Below, one piece after another: positions 8,652-16,934 of a stretch of DNA of 64,000 bases. The notes under the pieces are model-generated. The model saw only the letters and a list, made by a program, of their open reading frames with translations, made no database searches and was not told where the DNA came from. Made by a program: the position numbers and the translations under genes. The number at the start of each line of letters is the position of its first letter. Within the stretch, counting starts at the first letter, position 1. Source of the DNA: Paenarthrobacter sp. A20. GTDB taxonomy: Bacteria; Actinomycetota; Actinomycetes; Actinomycetales; Micrococcaceae. The DNA lies in NCBI RefSeq assembly GCF_024168825.1, contig NZ_JALJWH010000001.1:3534001-3598000 (forward strand), read 5' to 3'.

Positions 8652-10133
8652 ATGACCATCACCTCCACCGAGAAGCCCGGTACCCCCGTAGTCGCCATTA
8701 ACGACATCGGTACCGCTGAGGACTTCCTCGCAGCTGTCGACGCCACCATCAAGTACTTCAACGACGGAGACCTCGTCGAAGGTACCGTCGTCAAGGTCGA
8801 CCGCGACGAAGTTCTGCTCGACATCGGTTACAAGACCGAAGGTGTCATCCCTTCCCGCGAGCTTTCCATCAAGCACGATGTTGACCCCGGCGACGTTGTC
8901 GCCGTTGGCGATCAGGTCGAAGCTTTGGTTCTCACCAAGGAAGACAAAGAAGGCCGTCTGATCCTCTCCAAGAAGCGTGCTCAGTACGAGCGCGCCTGGG
9001 GCGACATCGAGAAGGTCAAGGAAGAAGACGGTGTCGTTACCGGTACCGTCATCGAGGTTGTCAAGGGTGGCCTCATCCTGGACATCGGCCTGCGCGGCTT
9101 CCTGCCCGCATCCCTCGTCGAGATGCGTCGCGTCCGCGACCTGGCTCCGTACATCGGTCAGCAGATCGAAGCCAAGATCATCGAGCTGGACAAGAACCGC
9201 AACAACGTTGTGCTGTCCCGCCGTGCATGGCTCGAGCAGACCCAGTCCGAGGTTCGCTCCACGTTCCTCAACAAGCTGGAAAAGGGCCAGGTTCGTCCGG
9301 GCGTTGTTTCCTCCATCGTCAACTTCGGTGCATTCGTGGACCTCGGCGGCGTAGACGGCCTCGTTCACGTATCCGAGCTGTCCTGGAAGCACATCGACCA
9401 CCCGTCCGAGGTTGTCGAAGTTGGCCAGGAAGTCACCGTCGAGGTCCTCGAAGTGGATCTGGACCGCGAGCGTGTCTCCCTGTCGCTCAAGGCTACGCAG
9501 GAAGATCCGTGGCAGACCTTCGCCCGCACCCACGCCCTCGGCCAGGTTGTTCCGGGTAAGGTCACCAAGCTGGTTCCGTTCGGTGCGTTCGTTCGCGTCG
9601 AAGACGGCATCGAAGGCCTCGTGCACATCTCCGAGCTGGCTGTCCGCCACGTGGAGCTCGCAGAGCAGGTTGTCTCCGTTGGCGACGAACTGTTCGTCAA
9701 GGTCATCGACATCGACCTCGAGCGTCGCCGCATCTCCCTCTCCCTCAAGCAGGCTAACGAGGGCGTTGACGCTGACAGCACCGAGTTCGATCCCGCTCTG
9801 TACGGCATGGCCGCTGAGTACGACGAAGAGGGCAACTACAAGTACCCCGAGGGCTTCGACCCCGAGTCGAACGAATGGCTCGAAGGTTACGAGACCCAGC
9901 GTGCAGCTTGGGAGCAGCAGTACGCTGACGCCCAGACCCGTTGGGAAGCCCACAAGAAGCAGGTTGCCCAGCACGCTGCTGACGACGCTGCTGCTGCAAC
10001 GTCCGGTGAGAGCGATTCCGGCACCACGAGCTACTCCTCGGAGCCGGCCGCTGCTGAGTCCAACACCGGCGGCGGTACCCTGGCGTCCGACGAAGCACTC
10101 GCCGCACTGCGTGAGAAGCTGACCGGCAACTAA
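8652..10133 (+). CDS. rpsA: 30S ribosomal protein S1
   Basis: The 493-residue protein has four tandem S1 RNA-binding domains, at about residues 35-110, 125-190, 211-280 and 296-365. The third and fourth are the most regular (VSSIVNFGAFVDLGGVDGLVHVSELSW; VTKLVPFGAFVRVEDGIEGLVHISEL). The C-terminal ~110 residues are acidic and Ala/Glu-rich. Four domains rather than six is normal for actinobacteria. S1 binds mRNA during initiation. Codon use is strongly biased, as expected for a highly expressed gene. A strong promoter and long leader precede it, and a hairpin terminator follows. Confidence 0.97.
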   Translation: MTITSTEKPGTPVVAINDIGTAEDFLAAVDATIKYFNDGDLVEGTVVKVDRDEVLLDIGYKTEGVIPSRELSIKHDVDPGDVVAVGDQVEALVLTKEDKEGRLILSKKRAQYERAWGDIEKVKEEDGVVTGTVIEVVKGGLILDIGLRGFLPASLVEMRRVRDLAPYIGQQIEAKIIELDKNRNNVVLSRRAWLEQTQSEVRSTFLNKLEKGQVRPGVVSSIVNFGAFVDLGGVDGLVHVSELSWKHIDHPSEVVEVGQEVTVEVLEVDLDRERVSLSLKATQEDPWQTFARTHALGQVVPGKVTKLVPFGAFVRVEDGIEGLVHISELAVRHVELAEQVVSVGDELFVKVIDIDLERRRISLSLKQANEGVDADSTEFDPALYGMAAEYDEEGNYKYPEGFDPESNEWLEGYETQRAAWEQQYADAQTRWEAHKKQVAQHAADDAAAATSGESDSGTTSYSSEPAAAESNTGGGTLASDEALAALREKLTGN

Positions 10134-10168
10134 TTCCGCCTCCCTCACGGGATGTGCTGAATAGCCAA

Positions 10169-10202
10169 AGAAGGACCCCTGCCTCCGGGCGGGGGTCCTT
10201 CT
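10169..10202 (+). terminator. rpsA terminator
   Basis: AGAAGGACCCCTGCC (10169-10183) pairs with GGCGGGGGTCCTTCT (10188-10202) around a four-base loop with one T:G pair. It lies 35 bases after the rpsA stop. Confidence 0.85.
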
Positions 10203-10275
10203 GCTTAAGCCGCGACGTGAAGCCAGCGGCACGGACTGATGCGCCCCCAAACGGCTGAGACTGCTCGTGGTGAAG

Positions 10276-10965
10276 TCAGCGGGGAAGATCCACCCATTCG
10301 GTTCCCTGTGGCCGCAACTCCAAATTCCCGGACGTCAGGGAAGCCAGACGGGCGTGCGCCTCGGAAATGGTTGCCGCATCGTCCGGAAGCGCAATACGGA
10401 GTGTGGCGTGCTTGGCTCCATAGCCGGTGTCCGCCATGACGTACCCGGTACTCCGAAGTTCGTTCTCCAGCCGGCCGGCGTCGGCGTGGGGAACGTCAAT
10501 GGCACATATCCGCAGCCTCCGACGCTGAACCAGTGGAGCGAGATCCAAGGCAGAAGAGACTGATTCGGAGTAAGCGCGGACCAGTCCGCCCGCGCCCAGG
10601 AGAATCCCACCGAAATAGCGCACGACGACGGCACTCACGTCAGTGAGGTCCGTGACCCCGGGCATAGCTTCGCGTTTGATGAGGGCTTCGAGCATGGGGA
10701 TGCCGGCGGTGCCGGACGGTTCGCCGTCGTCACTGGAGCGTTGGATCATGCGGTCCGGCCCGATGACGAACGCCGAGCAGTGGTGGCGGGCATCGTGGAA
10801 TTCGCGCCGGAGCTCTGCCACCAGGGAACGGGCAGTTTCCTCGTCGGGGGACCGCCGAAGGACCGTGATGAAACGGGACCGGCGTATTTCCAGCTCATGG
10901 CGGAAGTCCGGACCGTCCGTCAATGTCGTATAGGTGGTCGCACGGCTGTCTTCCTCGTTTTCCAC
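10276..10965 (-). CDS. YigZ/IMPACT-family protein
   Basis: The 229-residue protein matches the UPF0029 (YigZ/IMPACT) family. The N-terminal domain has RRSRFITVLRRS, then HHCSAFVIG and SSDDGEPSGTAGIPMLEAL, followed by VVVRYFGGILLGAGGLVRAYSES, all highly characteristic. The smaller C-terminal domain is DUF1949-like. Relatives are linked to translation control or RNA binding, but the biochemical role is unsettled. The start is a GTG at 10965, set by a TAGACT hexamer six bases upstream. It diverges from coaE and shares its promoter. Confidence 0.88.
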   Translation of the reverse strand: MENEEDSRATTYTTLTDGPDFRHELEIRRSRFITVLRRSPDEETARSLVAELRREFHDARHHCSAFVIGPDRMIQRSSDDGEPSGTAGIPMLEALIKREAMPGVTDLTDVSAVVVRYFGGILLGAGGLVRAYSESVSSALDLAPLVQRRRLRICAIDVPHADAGRLENELRSTGYVMADTGYGAKHATLRIALPDDAATISEAHARLASLTSGNLELRPQGTEWVDLPR

Positions 10966-10971
10966 CGCTTC

Positions 10972-10981
10972 AGTCTAGTGT
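10972..10981. promoter_or_regulatory. symmetric bidirectional leaderless promoter (yigZ / coaE)
   Basis: Plus strand TAGTGT (10976-10981) lies six bases before the coaE GTG at 10988. Minus strand TAGACT (10977 to 10972) lies six bases before the yigZ-family GTG at 10965. The hexamers share the TA at 10976-10977. The two predicted transcription starts are the start codons themselves. Confidence 0.6.
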
Positions 10982-10987
10982 TGAGGA

Positions 10988-12226
10988 GTGCTGAAGATCG
11001 GGCTGACGGGCGGCATCGCCTCAGGGAAATCATTGGTGGCATCCAGGTTGCAGGAACTGGGTGCGCTCCTCATCGACGCGGACCTCATTGCCCGCCAAGT
11101 GGTGGAACCGGGTACACCCGGCCTCCGCCGTGTCGTGGAGGCGTTCGGTCCGGGCATCCTCGACGCAGACGGCAGACTGGATCGGCCCAAGCTGGGAGCC
11201 ATCGTGTTCCAGGATCCATCCCAACGCGAATTGCTCAACAGCATCATTCATCCGCTGGTACGGGAGGCCGCCGCCACCATCATGGCAGGGGCCGCCGCCG
11301 GCGACATCGTCGTGCAGGACATCCCGCTCCTCGTCGAAACCGGCCAGGGCAGCAATTTCCACTTGGTGGTCGTTGTGGATGCCCCGGACGACGTGCGCAT
11401 TGACCGTATGGTCGAATTCCGGGGGATGACTCCGGAAGACGCGCGGGCCCGCATGTCGGCGCAGGCCACTCGTGAACAACGTATTGCCGCTGCCGATGTA
11501 GTCCTGTTAAACGCGGGGGGCCGTGACGAGCTGCGGGCCGAAGTTGACGCCCTGTGGACTGGGAGGCTGTTGCCTTTCGCGGAAAACATCAGCCGGGGGA
11601 CAAGGGCGGCTCGACACCTAGGCCCGGTCATCACCCCATGGACACCTGACTGGAACCGTCAGGCCGCTCGCCTCGGGGCACGTATTGCGGCTGTGGCACC
11701 CCAGGACATCCTGGCCGTGGACCATATCGGTTCCACGTCAGTACCCGGGCTGGCAGCAAAGGACGTTCTGGACCTCCAAGTAGCTGTCGCCGATCTTGGG
11801 GTGGCAGATCGACTCGCAGTCCAACTCGCCCAAGCCGGGTTCCCTGCAGTGCCGGGAGCCAACCAGGACACACCCAAACCCACCCAACCTGAGCCCGCAC
11901 AGTGGCAGAAGCGGTTCCACGCCAACGCCGATCCTTGCCGGCCGGTGAACCTGCACGTGCGGGTCGCGGGATCACCGGGGTGGCGTTACGCGTTGCTCTT
12001 CCGCGACTGGCTGCGGTCCGAACCCACAGCCGTCACAACGTATGAAGCGCATAAGCGCGAAATCGCCGCAGCACATGTGGGCGACAACAGCAGCACGGGC
12101 TACGCGGATACCAAGGAGCCGTGGTTCACGGACGTTGCCTGGCCGCTCATGGAAGAGTGGGCCGACCGCACAGGCTGGCAGCCGCCGTCGTATATGTCTT
12201 CTGCCGAGGGCAAACGCGGACAGTAG
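10988..12226 (+). CDS. coaE: dephospho-CoA kinase fused to a GrpB/UPF0157 domain
   Basis: The 412-residue protein has an N-terminal dephospho-CoA kinase, the last step of CoA synthesis. It shows the P-loop GLTGGIASGKS (residues 5-15), the substrate-binding DADLIARQVVEPG, and VQDIPLLVETG. From about residue 215 a GrpB/UPF0157 nucleotidyltransferase-fold domain follows (VITPWTPDWNRQAARL; DHIGSTSVPGLAAKDVLDLQV). This fusion is known in actinobacterial CoaE, including mycobacteria, where the extra domain is thought to aid folding. Start is the GTG at 10988, set by the promoter spacing. The next gene is uvrB on the same strand. Confidence 0.93.
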   Translation: MLKIGLTGGIASGKSLVASRLQELGALLIDADLIARQVVEPGTPGLRRVVEAFGPGILDADGRLDRPKLGAIVFQDPSQRELLNSIIHPLVREAAATIMAGAAAGDIVVQDIPLLVETGQGSNFHLVVVVDAPDDVRIDRMVEFRGMTPEDARARMSAQATREQRIAAADVVLLNAGGRDELRAEVDALWTGRLLPFAENISRGTRAARHLGPVITPWTPDWNRQAARLGARIAAVAPQDILAVDHIGSTSVPGLAAKDVLDLQVAVADLGVADRLAVQLAQAGFPAVPGANQDTPKPTQPEPAQWQKRFHANADPCRPVNLHVRVAGSPGWRYALLFRDWLRSEPTAVTTYEAHKREIAAAHVGDNSSTGYADTKEPWFTDVAWPLMEEWADRTGWQPPSYMSSAEGKRGQ

Positions 12227-12243
12227 CTGTCCGTGGCCGGGGG

Positions 12244-12255
12244 TAGATTTGTTCT
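12244..12255 (+). promoter_or_regulatory. leaderless -10 element before uvrB
   Basis: TAGATT (12244-12249) is followed by TGTTCT and the ATG at 12256. There is no Shine-Dalgarno sequence. I see no LexA box here. Confidence 0.6.
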
Positions 12256-14355
12256 ATGAGCCTTGCCCAGGAAATCAACCGTGTCGTCGCGCCGTTCGAA
12301 GTGATCAGCGAATTCAAACCCGCCGGTGACCAGCCCACCGCAATCGCGGAACTGACGGAACGCATCAATAACGGGGAAAAGGACGTGGTCCTCCTCGGCG
12401 CCACTGGTACGGGAAAGAGTGCCACTACGGCCTGGCTTATTGAGCAAGTCCAGCGACCCACCCTGGTCATGGTTCAGAACAAGACCCTTGCCGCGCAATT
12501 GGCCAATGAATTTCGGGAACTGCTGCCAAACAATGCGGTGGAGTACTTCGTCTCGTACTACGACTACTACCAGCCCGAGGCGTACGTAGCCCAGACGGAT
12601 ACCTTTATTGAGAAGGATTCCTCCATCAACGAGGAAGTTGAACGCCTCCGGCACTCGGCGACCAACGCGTTGTTGACCCGCCGCGACGTCATCGTAGTGG
12701 CCACAGTCTCCTGTATCTACGGCCTGGGTACGCCGGAAGAGTACATTGCGGGCATGGTCACGCTGCGCAAGGGCGCGGAGATGAACCGCGACGATCTCCT
12801 CCGGAAATTCGTCTCCATGCAGTACGCCCGCAATGACATGGACTTCCACCGGGGCACATTCCGGGTCCGCGGCGACACCGTGGAGATCATCCCCATGTAT
12901 GAAGAACTTGCCATCAGGATTGAGTTCTTCGGAGATGAAATCGAGAACATCCAGACCCTCCATCCTTTGACCGGAGAGGTCCTCCGCGACGAAGAAGAGA
13001 TGTACGTGTTCCCGGCCTCGCACTACGTGGCCGGCCCGGAGCGGATGGCCCGTGCCATCAAGCGCATCGAGGACGAACTTGCCGACCGCCTGCAGGTCCT
13101 CGAAAGCCAGAACAAGCTGGTAGAGGCCCAGCGCCTTCGCATGCGCACCACGTACGACCTCGAAATGATGCAGCAGATGGGCTTCTGCAACGGAATCGAG
13201 AACTACTCCGTGCACATTGACGGCCGTAATCCCGGGACCGCTCCGCACTGCCTCATCGACTACTTCCCGGACGATTTCCTCCTGGTGGTGGATGAATCCC
13301 ACGTCACCATCCCGCAGATTGGCGCCATGTATGAAGGCGACATGTCCCGTAAGCGGAACCTGGTGGACTTCGGCTTCCGCCTGCCATCAGCCATGGACAA
13401 CCGACCGCTGAAGTGGGACGAATTCCTCGAACGCATCGGCCAGACGGTGTACTTGTCCGCAACGCCCGGTAAATACGAGCTTGGCAAGGCTGACGGCTAC
13501 GTCCAGCAGATCATCCGTCCCACGGGCCTCATCGACCCCGAGGTAGTAGTCAAACCGACCAAGGGGCAGATTGATGACTTGCTGGGGGAGATCAGGACCC
13601 GCACAGAGAAGAACGAGCGCGTCCTCGTCACGACATTGACCAAGCGCATGGCCGAAGACCTTACTGACTACCTGGTGGGACACGGCGTCAAGGTGGAGTA
13701 CTTGCACTCCGATGTCGACACCCTGAGGCGGGTGGAGCTGCTCCGTGAGCTGCGGATGGGCGTGTTTGATGTGCTTGTAGGCATCAACCTCCTCCGTGAA
13801 GGCCTCGACCTGCCTGAGGTTTCCCTCGTGAGCATCCTCGACGCTGACAAGGAAGGATTCCTGCGTTCATCCACCTCTCTGATCCAGACCATCGGCCGCG
13901 CAGCGCGTAACGTGTCGGGCCAGGTCCACATGTACGCGGACCGGATTACCGATTCCATGGCCCACGCCATTGAAGAAACCAACCGGCGCCGCGCCATCCA
14001 GGTGCAGTACAACACGGACCATGGCATTGATCCGCAGCCGTTGCGGAAGAAAATTGCTGATATCACGGACCAGTTGGCCAAGGAAGACGCAGACACCCAG
14101 GAGCTTCTCAACAACAACCGACTCGCCAAGGGTGGCAAACGCGGCAAGACCGCTGCCAAGGGTGCGGCAACGGTTCGGCAGGATGGCCTCGCCGCTGCTC
14201 CAGCCGAGGACTTGGTGGGCCTCATTGAGCAGCTGACCGAACAGATGCACGGGGCGGCTGCTGAACTGCAATTCGAAGTCGCGGCCCGCATCCGTGACGA
14301 AGTCAAGGAGTTGAAGCGCGAATTACGCCAGATGCAGTCCGCCGGGCACGCCTAA
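12256..14355 (+). CDS. uvrB: excinuclease ABC subunit B
   Basis: UvrB is the damage-verifying helicase-like subunit of nucleotide excision repair. The 699-residue protein has the P-loop GATGTGKS, the beta-hairpin region [11 protein letters not shown] (~residue 97) that inserts between DNA strands, VDESH in motif [11 protein letters not shown] in motif III, and TIGRAARN in motif VI. A C-terminal UVR domain for UvrC contact spans about residues 655-695. Length and order are typical. Between the helicase core and UVR is a Lys/Gly/Ala-rich linker. It acts with uvrA and uvrC, both in this window. Confidence 0.98.
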   Translation: MSLAQEINRVVAPFEVISEFKPAGDQPTAIAELTERINNGEKDVVLLGATGTGKSATTAWLIEQVQRPTLVMVQNKTLAAQLANEFRELLPNNAVEYFVSYYDYYQPEAYVAQTDTFIEKDSSINEEVERLRHSATNALLTRRDVIVVATVSCIYGLGTPEEYIAGMVTLRKGAEMNRDDLLRKFVSMQYARNDMDFHRGTFRVRGDTVEIIPMYEELAIRIEFFGDEIENIQTLHPLTGEVLRDEEEMYVFPASHYVAGPERMARAIKRIEDELADRLQVLESQNKLVEAQRLRMRTTYDLEMMQQMGFCNGIENYSVHIDGRNPGTAPHCLIDYFPDDFLLVVDESHVTIPQIGAMYEGDMSRKRNLVDFGFRLPSAMDNRPLKWDEFLERIGQTVYLSATPGKYELGKADGYVQQIIRPTGLIDPEVVVKPTKGQIDDLLGEIRTRTEKNERVLVTTLTKRMAEDLTDYLVGHGVKVEYLHSDVDTLRRVELLRELRMGVFDVLVGINLLREGLDLPEVSLVSILDADKEGFLRSSTSLIQTIGRAARNVSGQVHMYADRITDSMAHAIEETNRRRAIQVQYNTDHGIDPQPLRKKIADITDQLAKEDADTQELLNNNRLAKGGKRGKTAAKGAATVRQDGLAAAPAEDLVGLIEQLTEQMHGAAAELQFEVAARIRDEVKELKRELRQMQSAGHA

Positions 14356-14358
14356 GGT
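14353..14358 (+). promoter_or_regulatory. candidate -10 for the TerC riboswitch leader
   Basis: TAAGGT (14353-14358) overlaps the uvrB stop codon TAA. It would start transcription near 14365, just before the first conserved riboswitch base. Confidence 0.35.
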
Positions 14359-14372
14359 AAGGTTGAGGTCAC

Positions 14373-14489
14373 GTAGGGGAGTATCCCAAGCGCTACGTCC
14401 GTCAGCACGCAAGGCACAGATGCCTCGCCGGATCTAGCGGGCCGCCAATTTTTGCATTCACCGCACCCTGGCAGGCCGGAGAGACTTAC
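14373..14489 (+). promoter_or_regulatory. yybP-ykoY-type manganese riboswitch
   Basis: The leader of the TerC gene shows the two conserved parts of the yybP-ykoY (Mn2+) riboswitch. The 5' part reads GTAGGGGAGTATCCC (14373-14387) and the 3' part reads GGAGAGACTTAC (14478-14489). GTAGG (14373-14377) pairs with CTTAC (14485-14489) to close stem P1, as AAAGG/CCUUU does in the Lactococcus example. The GGGAGTA and AGA loops match the ion-binding loops. TerC-family genes are common targets. A covariance-model search would settle it. Confidence 0.8.
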
Positions 14490-14523
14490 ACCGCTTTCCC
14501 GTACCCTGCGAAAGGCACCTTTA

Positions 14524-15552
14524 ATGCAGCTTCCCGTCTGGTTTGAGATCGGCTCGTTTGTCGTTCTCGGAATCATCCTGCTGATCGACCTCCTGTTGGT
14601 CGTCAAGCGTCCCCATGAACCTTCCATGAAGGAAGCCGGCCTGTGGGTCAGCTTCTATGTAGGACTGGCACTGCTCTTTGCCGTAGCCATGTTCGCGTTC
14701 GCCGGCCCGGAATACGGCGGCCAGTTCGTCGCCGGCTGGGTCACTGAGTACAGCCTCAGCATCGACAACCTCTTTGTCTTCATCATCATCATGGCCCGCT
14801 TCTCGGTGCCCCGTAAGTACCAGCAGGAAGTGCTGATGGTGGGCATCATCATCGCCCTGATCCTCCGCGGTATCTTCATCGCCCTCGGCGCCGTCGTGAT
14901 TGAACAGTTCAGCTGGGTCTTCTACATCTTCGGTGCGTTCCTCCTGTGGACTGCCTGGAAGCAGGCCAAGGACTCCGGCGAGGATGAAGAAGAGGGTGCC
15001 GAGAACCCGCTGATCGCCCGCCTTCGCAAGGTCCTGCCGATGTCCGAGAAGTTTGACGGCAACAAGATCCGCACCGTGGTGGAGGGCAAGAAGGTCTTCA
15101 CGCCAATGCTGATTGTTTTCATCACCATCGGCTTGACGGACCTCCTGTTCGCGGTTGACTCCATCCCCGCGATCTTCGGCCTGACCCAGAGCGCCTTCAT
15201 CGTCTTCACGGCGAACATTTTCGCGCTGATGGGCCTGCGCCAGTTGTACTTCCTCCTCGGTGGACTCATGACACGCCTGGTGTACCTGAAGCACGCACTG
15301 TCCGTGATTCTCGCCTTCATCGGCGTCAAGCTCGTCCTGCACGCCATGCACGTCAACGAACTTCCGTTCATCAACGGCGGCCACCACATCGAGTGGGCAC
15401 CTGAGATTCCCACCTACGTGTCGCTGGCGGTCATTGTCGGAACCATCATCGTGGCAGTGGTTGCCAGCCTCCTGAGCCCGCAAGCACGGCAGGCCAAGCT
15501 GGATGCACGGCTTGAAGAAGATGCCAAAAAGAGCATGAGCGAGGCAGAGTAA
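14524..15552 (+). CDS. TerC-family integral membrane protein, probable manganese exporter
   Basis: The 342-residue protein has eight or nine hydrophobic helices and the TerC signatures YSLSIDNLFVFI and LLFAVDSIPAIFG, whose acidic residues line the metal path. A charged loop (EDEEEGAENP) splits the two halves. TerC relatives such as MeeF/Alx export Mn2+ or metallate exported enzymes. Older names cite tellurium resistance. The ATG at 14524 follows GCGAAAGG at suitable spacing. The upstream Mn2+ riboswitch is direct support for a manganese role, with the gene induced when Mn2+ is high. Confidence 0.85.
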   Translation: MQLPVWFEIGSFVVLGIILLIDLLLVVKRPHEPSMKEAGLWVSFYVGLALLFAVAMFAFAGPEYGGQFVAGWVTEYSLSIDNLFVFIIIMARFSVPRKYQQEVLMVGIIIALILRGIFIALGAVVIEQFSWVFYIFGAFLLWTAWKQAKDSGEDEEEGAENPLIARLRKVLPMSEKFDGNKIRTVVEGKKVFTPMLIVFITIGLTDLLFAVDSIPAIFGLTQSAFIVFTANIFALMGLRQLYFLLGGLMTRLVYLKHALSVILAFIGVKLVLHAMHVNELPFINGGHHIEWAPEIPTYVSLAVIVGTIIVAVVASLLSPQARQAKLDARLEEDAKKSMSEAE

Positions 15553-15569
15553 CTCTCCTCGGAAAGTTG

Positions 15570-15581
15570 TAGTCTCGTGAA
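15570..15581 (+). promoter_or_regulatory. leaderless -10 element before the MFS gene
   Basis: TAGTCT (15570-15575) lies six bases before the GTG at 15582, without a Shine-Dalgarno sequence. Confidence 0.55.
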
Positions 15582-16934
15582 GTGACTACCACTTCAACTA
15601 CGGCGCTGGACCCACAACGGGTTCAGCGCCGTACTGTTTTCCTGCTCAGTTCCGCACAGCTGCTCAGCGGCGTTGGCAATGGAGCCACACTCTCCATCGG
15701 ATCGTTGCTGGCTGTGGACCTGTCAGGTTCCGAAGCATGGGCAGGCTCCATCACCACCGTCCTGACACTCGCGGCGGCGATCGCCGCGCTGCCCTTGGCG
15801 CGCCTCGCGGAATCGAGGGGCCGCCGGGTAGGACTGGTGACAGGACTGGTCGCTGCGATGGTCGGGGCGCTCCTCATCATCGCGTCCGTGATGGGCCAGT
15901 CATTCGTCCTGCTCCTGCTTGGGGCGGCCTTCCTTGGCCTGGGCACGGCCGCGAATCTCCAGGCGAGGTTCGCCGCCGTCGACCTCGCTGAACCTGAGCA
16001 CCGCGGGCGGTCACTGTCCACGGTCGTCTGGGCCATTACCATCGGTGCTGTCGCCGGTCCCAACCTGATCCAGCCAGGTGCAGTGGTGGGCGCAGCCCTT
16101 GGGCTGCCTCCTATCGCCGGACCGTTCGTATTCTCAGCAGCCGGGCTGTTTCTGGCTGCCGCCCTGCTGTTCGTGGGCCTGAGGCCCGACCCGCTGTTGT
16201 TGTCCCGGAGACTGGTGTCGGAGGCCGACGGCAACGGAGGTGCTGGAGCGCAGCCTGTGCGGGGAACCATCCGTTCCGGGCTGCGTGCCGTCCGCGCGTC
16301 GCCCCGGGCCTTGTTGGCCTTGGCCGCCGTGGTGGCGGCACACGGTGTCATGGTGGCAGTCATGTCCATGACGCCCCTGCACCTCCAACAACTCGTGGGC
16401 GGTTCCCACGAAGGGCATCATGGTGGGGCAACCGACAGCACGGACGCACTGGTGGTCATAGGCCTCACGATTTCGCTCCACATCGCAGGAATGTTTGCGC
16501 TTTCCCCACTGTGGGGCTGGCTGACCGATAAAGCAGGGCGCTTGCAAACCATCGCCATGGGGCACGGACTGCTGTTGGTGGCGGTGTTCATCGCCGGGTT
16601 TGGCCAGCGTGAGCCCGTGCTTGTTACCGCCGGACTGGTTCTCTTGGGCTTGGGTTGGTCTGCAGCAACCATCGCCGGATCGACCCTTTTGGCCGAAAGC
16701 GTTGCACCTGACGAACGCGTGACGGTGCAGGGCGTCTCGGACACGCTCATGGGTGGCGCCGGCGCAATCGGCGGCGCCACCTCGGGCTTGCTCCTGGCCT
16801 GGATCGGCTATCAAGGCCTCAACGTCGCTTCAAGCATCCTCGCCGCAGCCGTGTTGGCCCTGACAGCCGTCGCGGCAGTCCGCGGGAGATCGGCCGAGGC
16901 GCAGGACCGGACAACGGATAGTCCCGCGGTCTAG
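15582..16934 (+). CDS. MFS transporter
   Basis: The 450-residue protein has about twelve hydrophobic helices. Between helices 2 and 3 is the MFS loop LARLAESRGRRVGLVTG, and a related loop (WGWLTDKAGRLQT) marks the second half. This fits a proton-coupled drug or metabolite exporter, but the substrate is unknown. A His-rich external loop (SHEGHHGG) before helix 8 could bind metal. The start is a GTG placed by a leaderless promoter. Its stop overlaps the convergent S33 peptidase stop by four bases. Confidence 0.85.
   Translation: MTTTSTTALDPQRVQRRTVFLLSSAQLLSGVGNGATLSIGSLLAVDLSGSEAWAGSITTVLTLAAAIAALPLARLAESRGRRVGLVTGLVAAMVGALLIIASVMGQSFVLLLLGAAFLGLGTAANLQARFAAVDLAEPEHRGRSLSTVVWAITIGAVAGPNLIQPGAVVGAALGLPPIAGPFVFSAAGLFLAAALLFVGLRPDPLLLSRRLVSEADGNGGAGAQPVRGTIRSGLRAVRASPRALLALAAVVAAHGVMVAVMSMTPLHLQQLVGGSHEGHHGGATDSTDALVVIGLTISLHIAGMFALSPLWGWLTDKAGRLQTIAMGHGLLLVAVFIAGFGQREPVLVTAGLVLLGLGWSAATIAGSTLLAESVAPDERVTVQGVSDTLMGGAGAIGGATSGLLLAWIGYQGLNVASSILAAAVLALTAVAAVRGRSAEAQDRTTDSPAV

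Noticed and set aside
8499..10250. 583-codon open frame antisense to rpsA
   Set aside because: It mirrors the codon pattern of rpsA in a high-GC gene, has low-complexity Val/Leu/Asp composition and no recognisable domain. It covers rpsA entirely.
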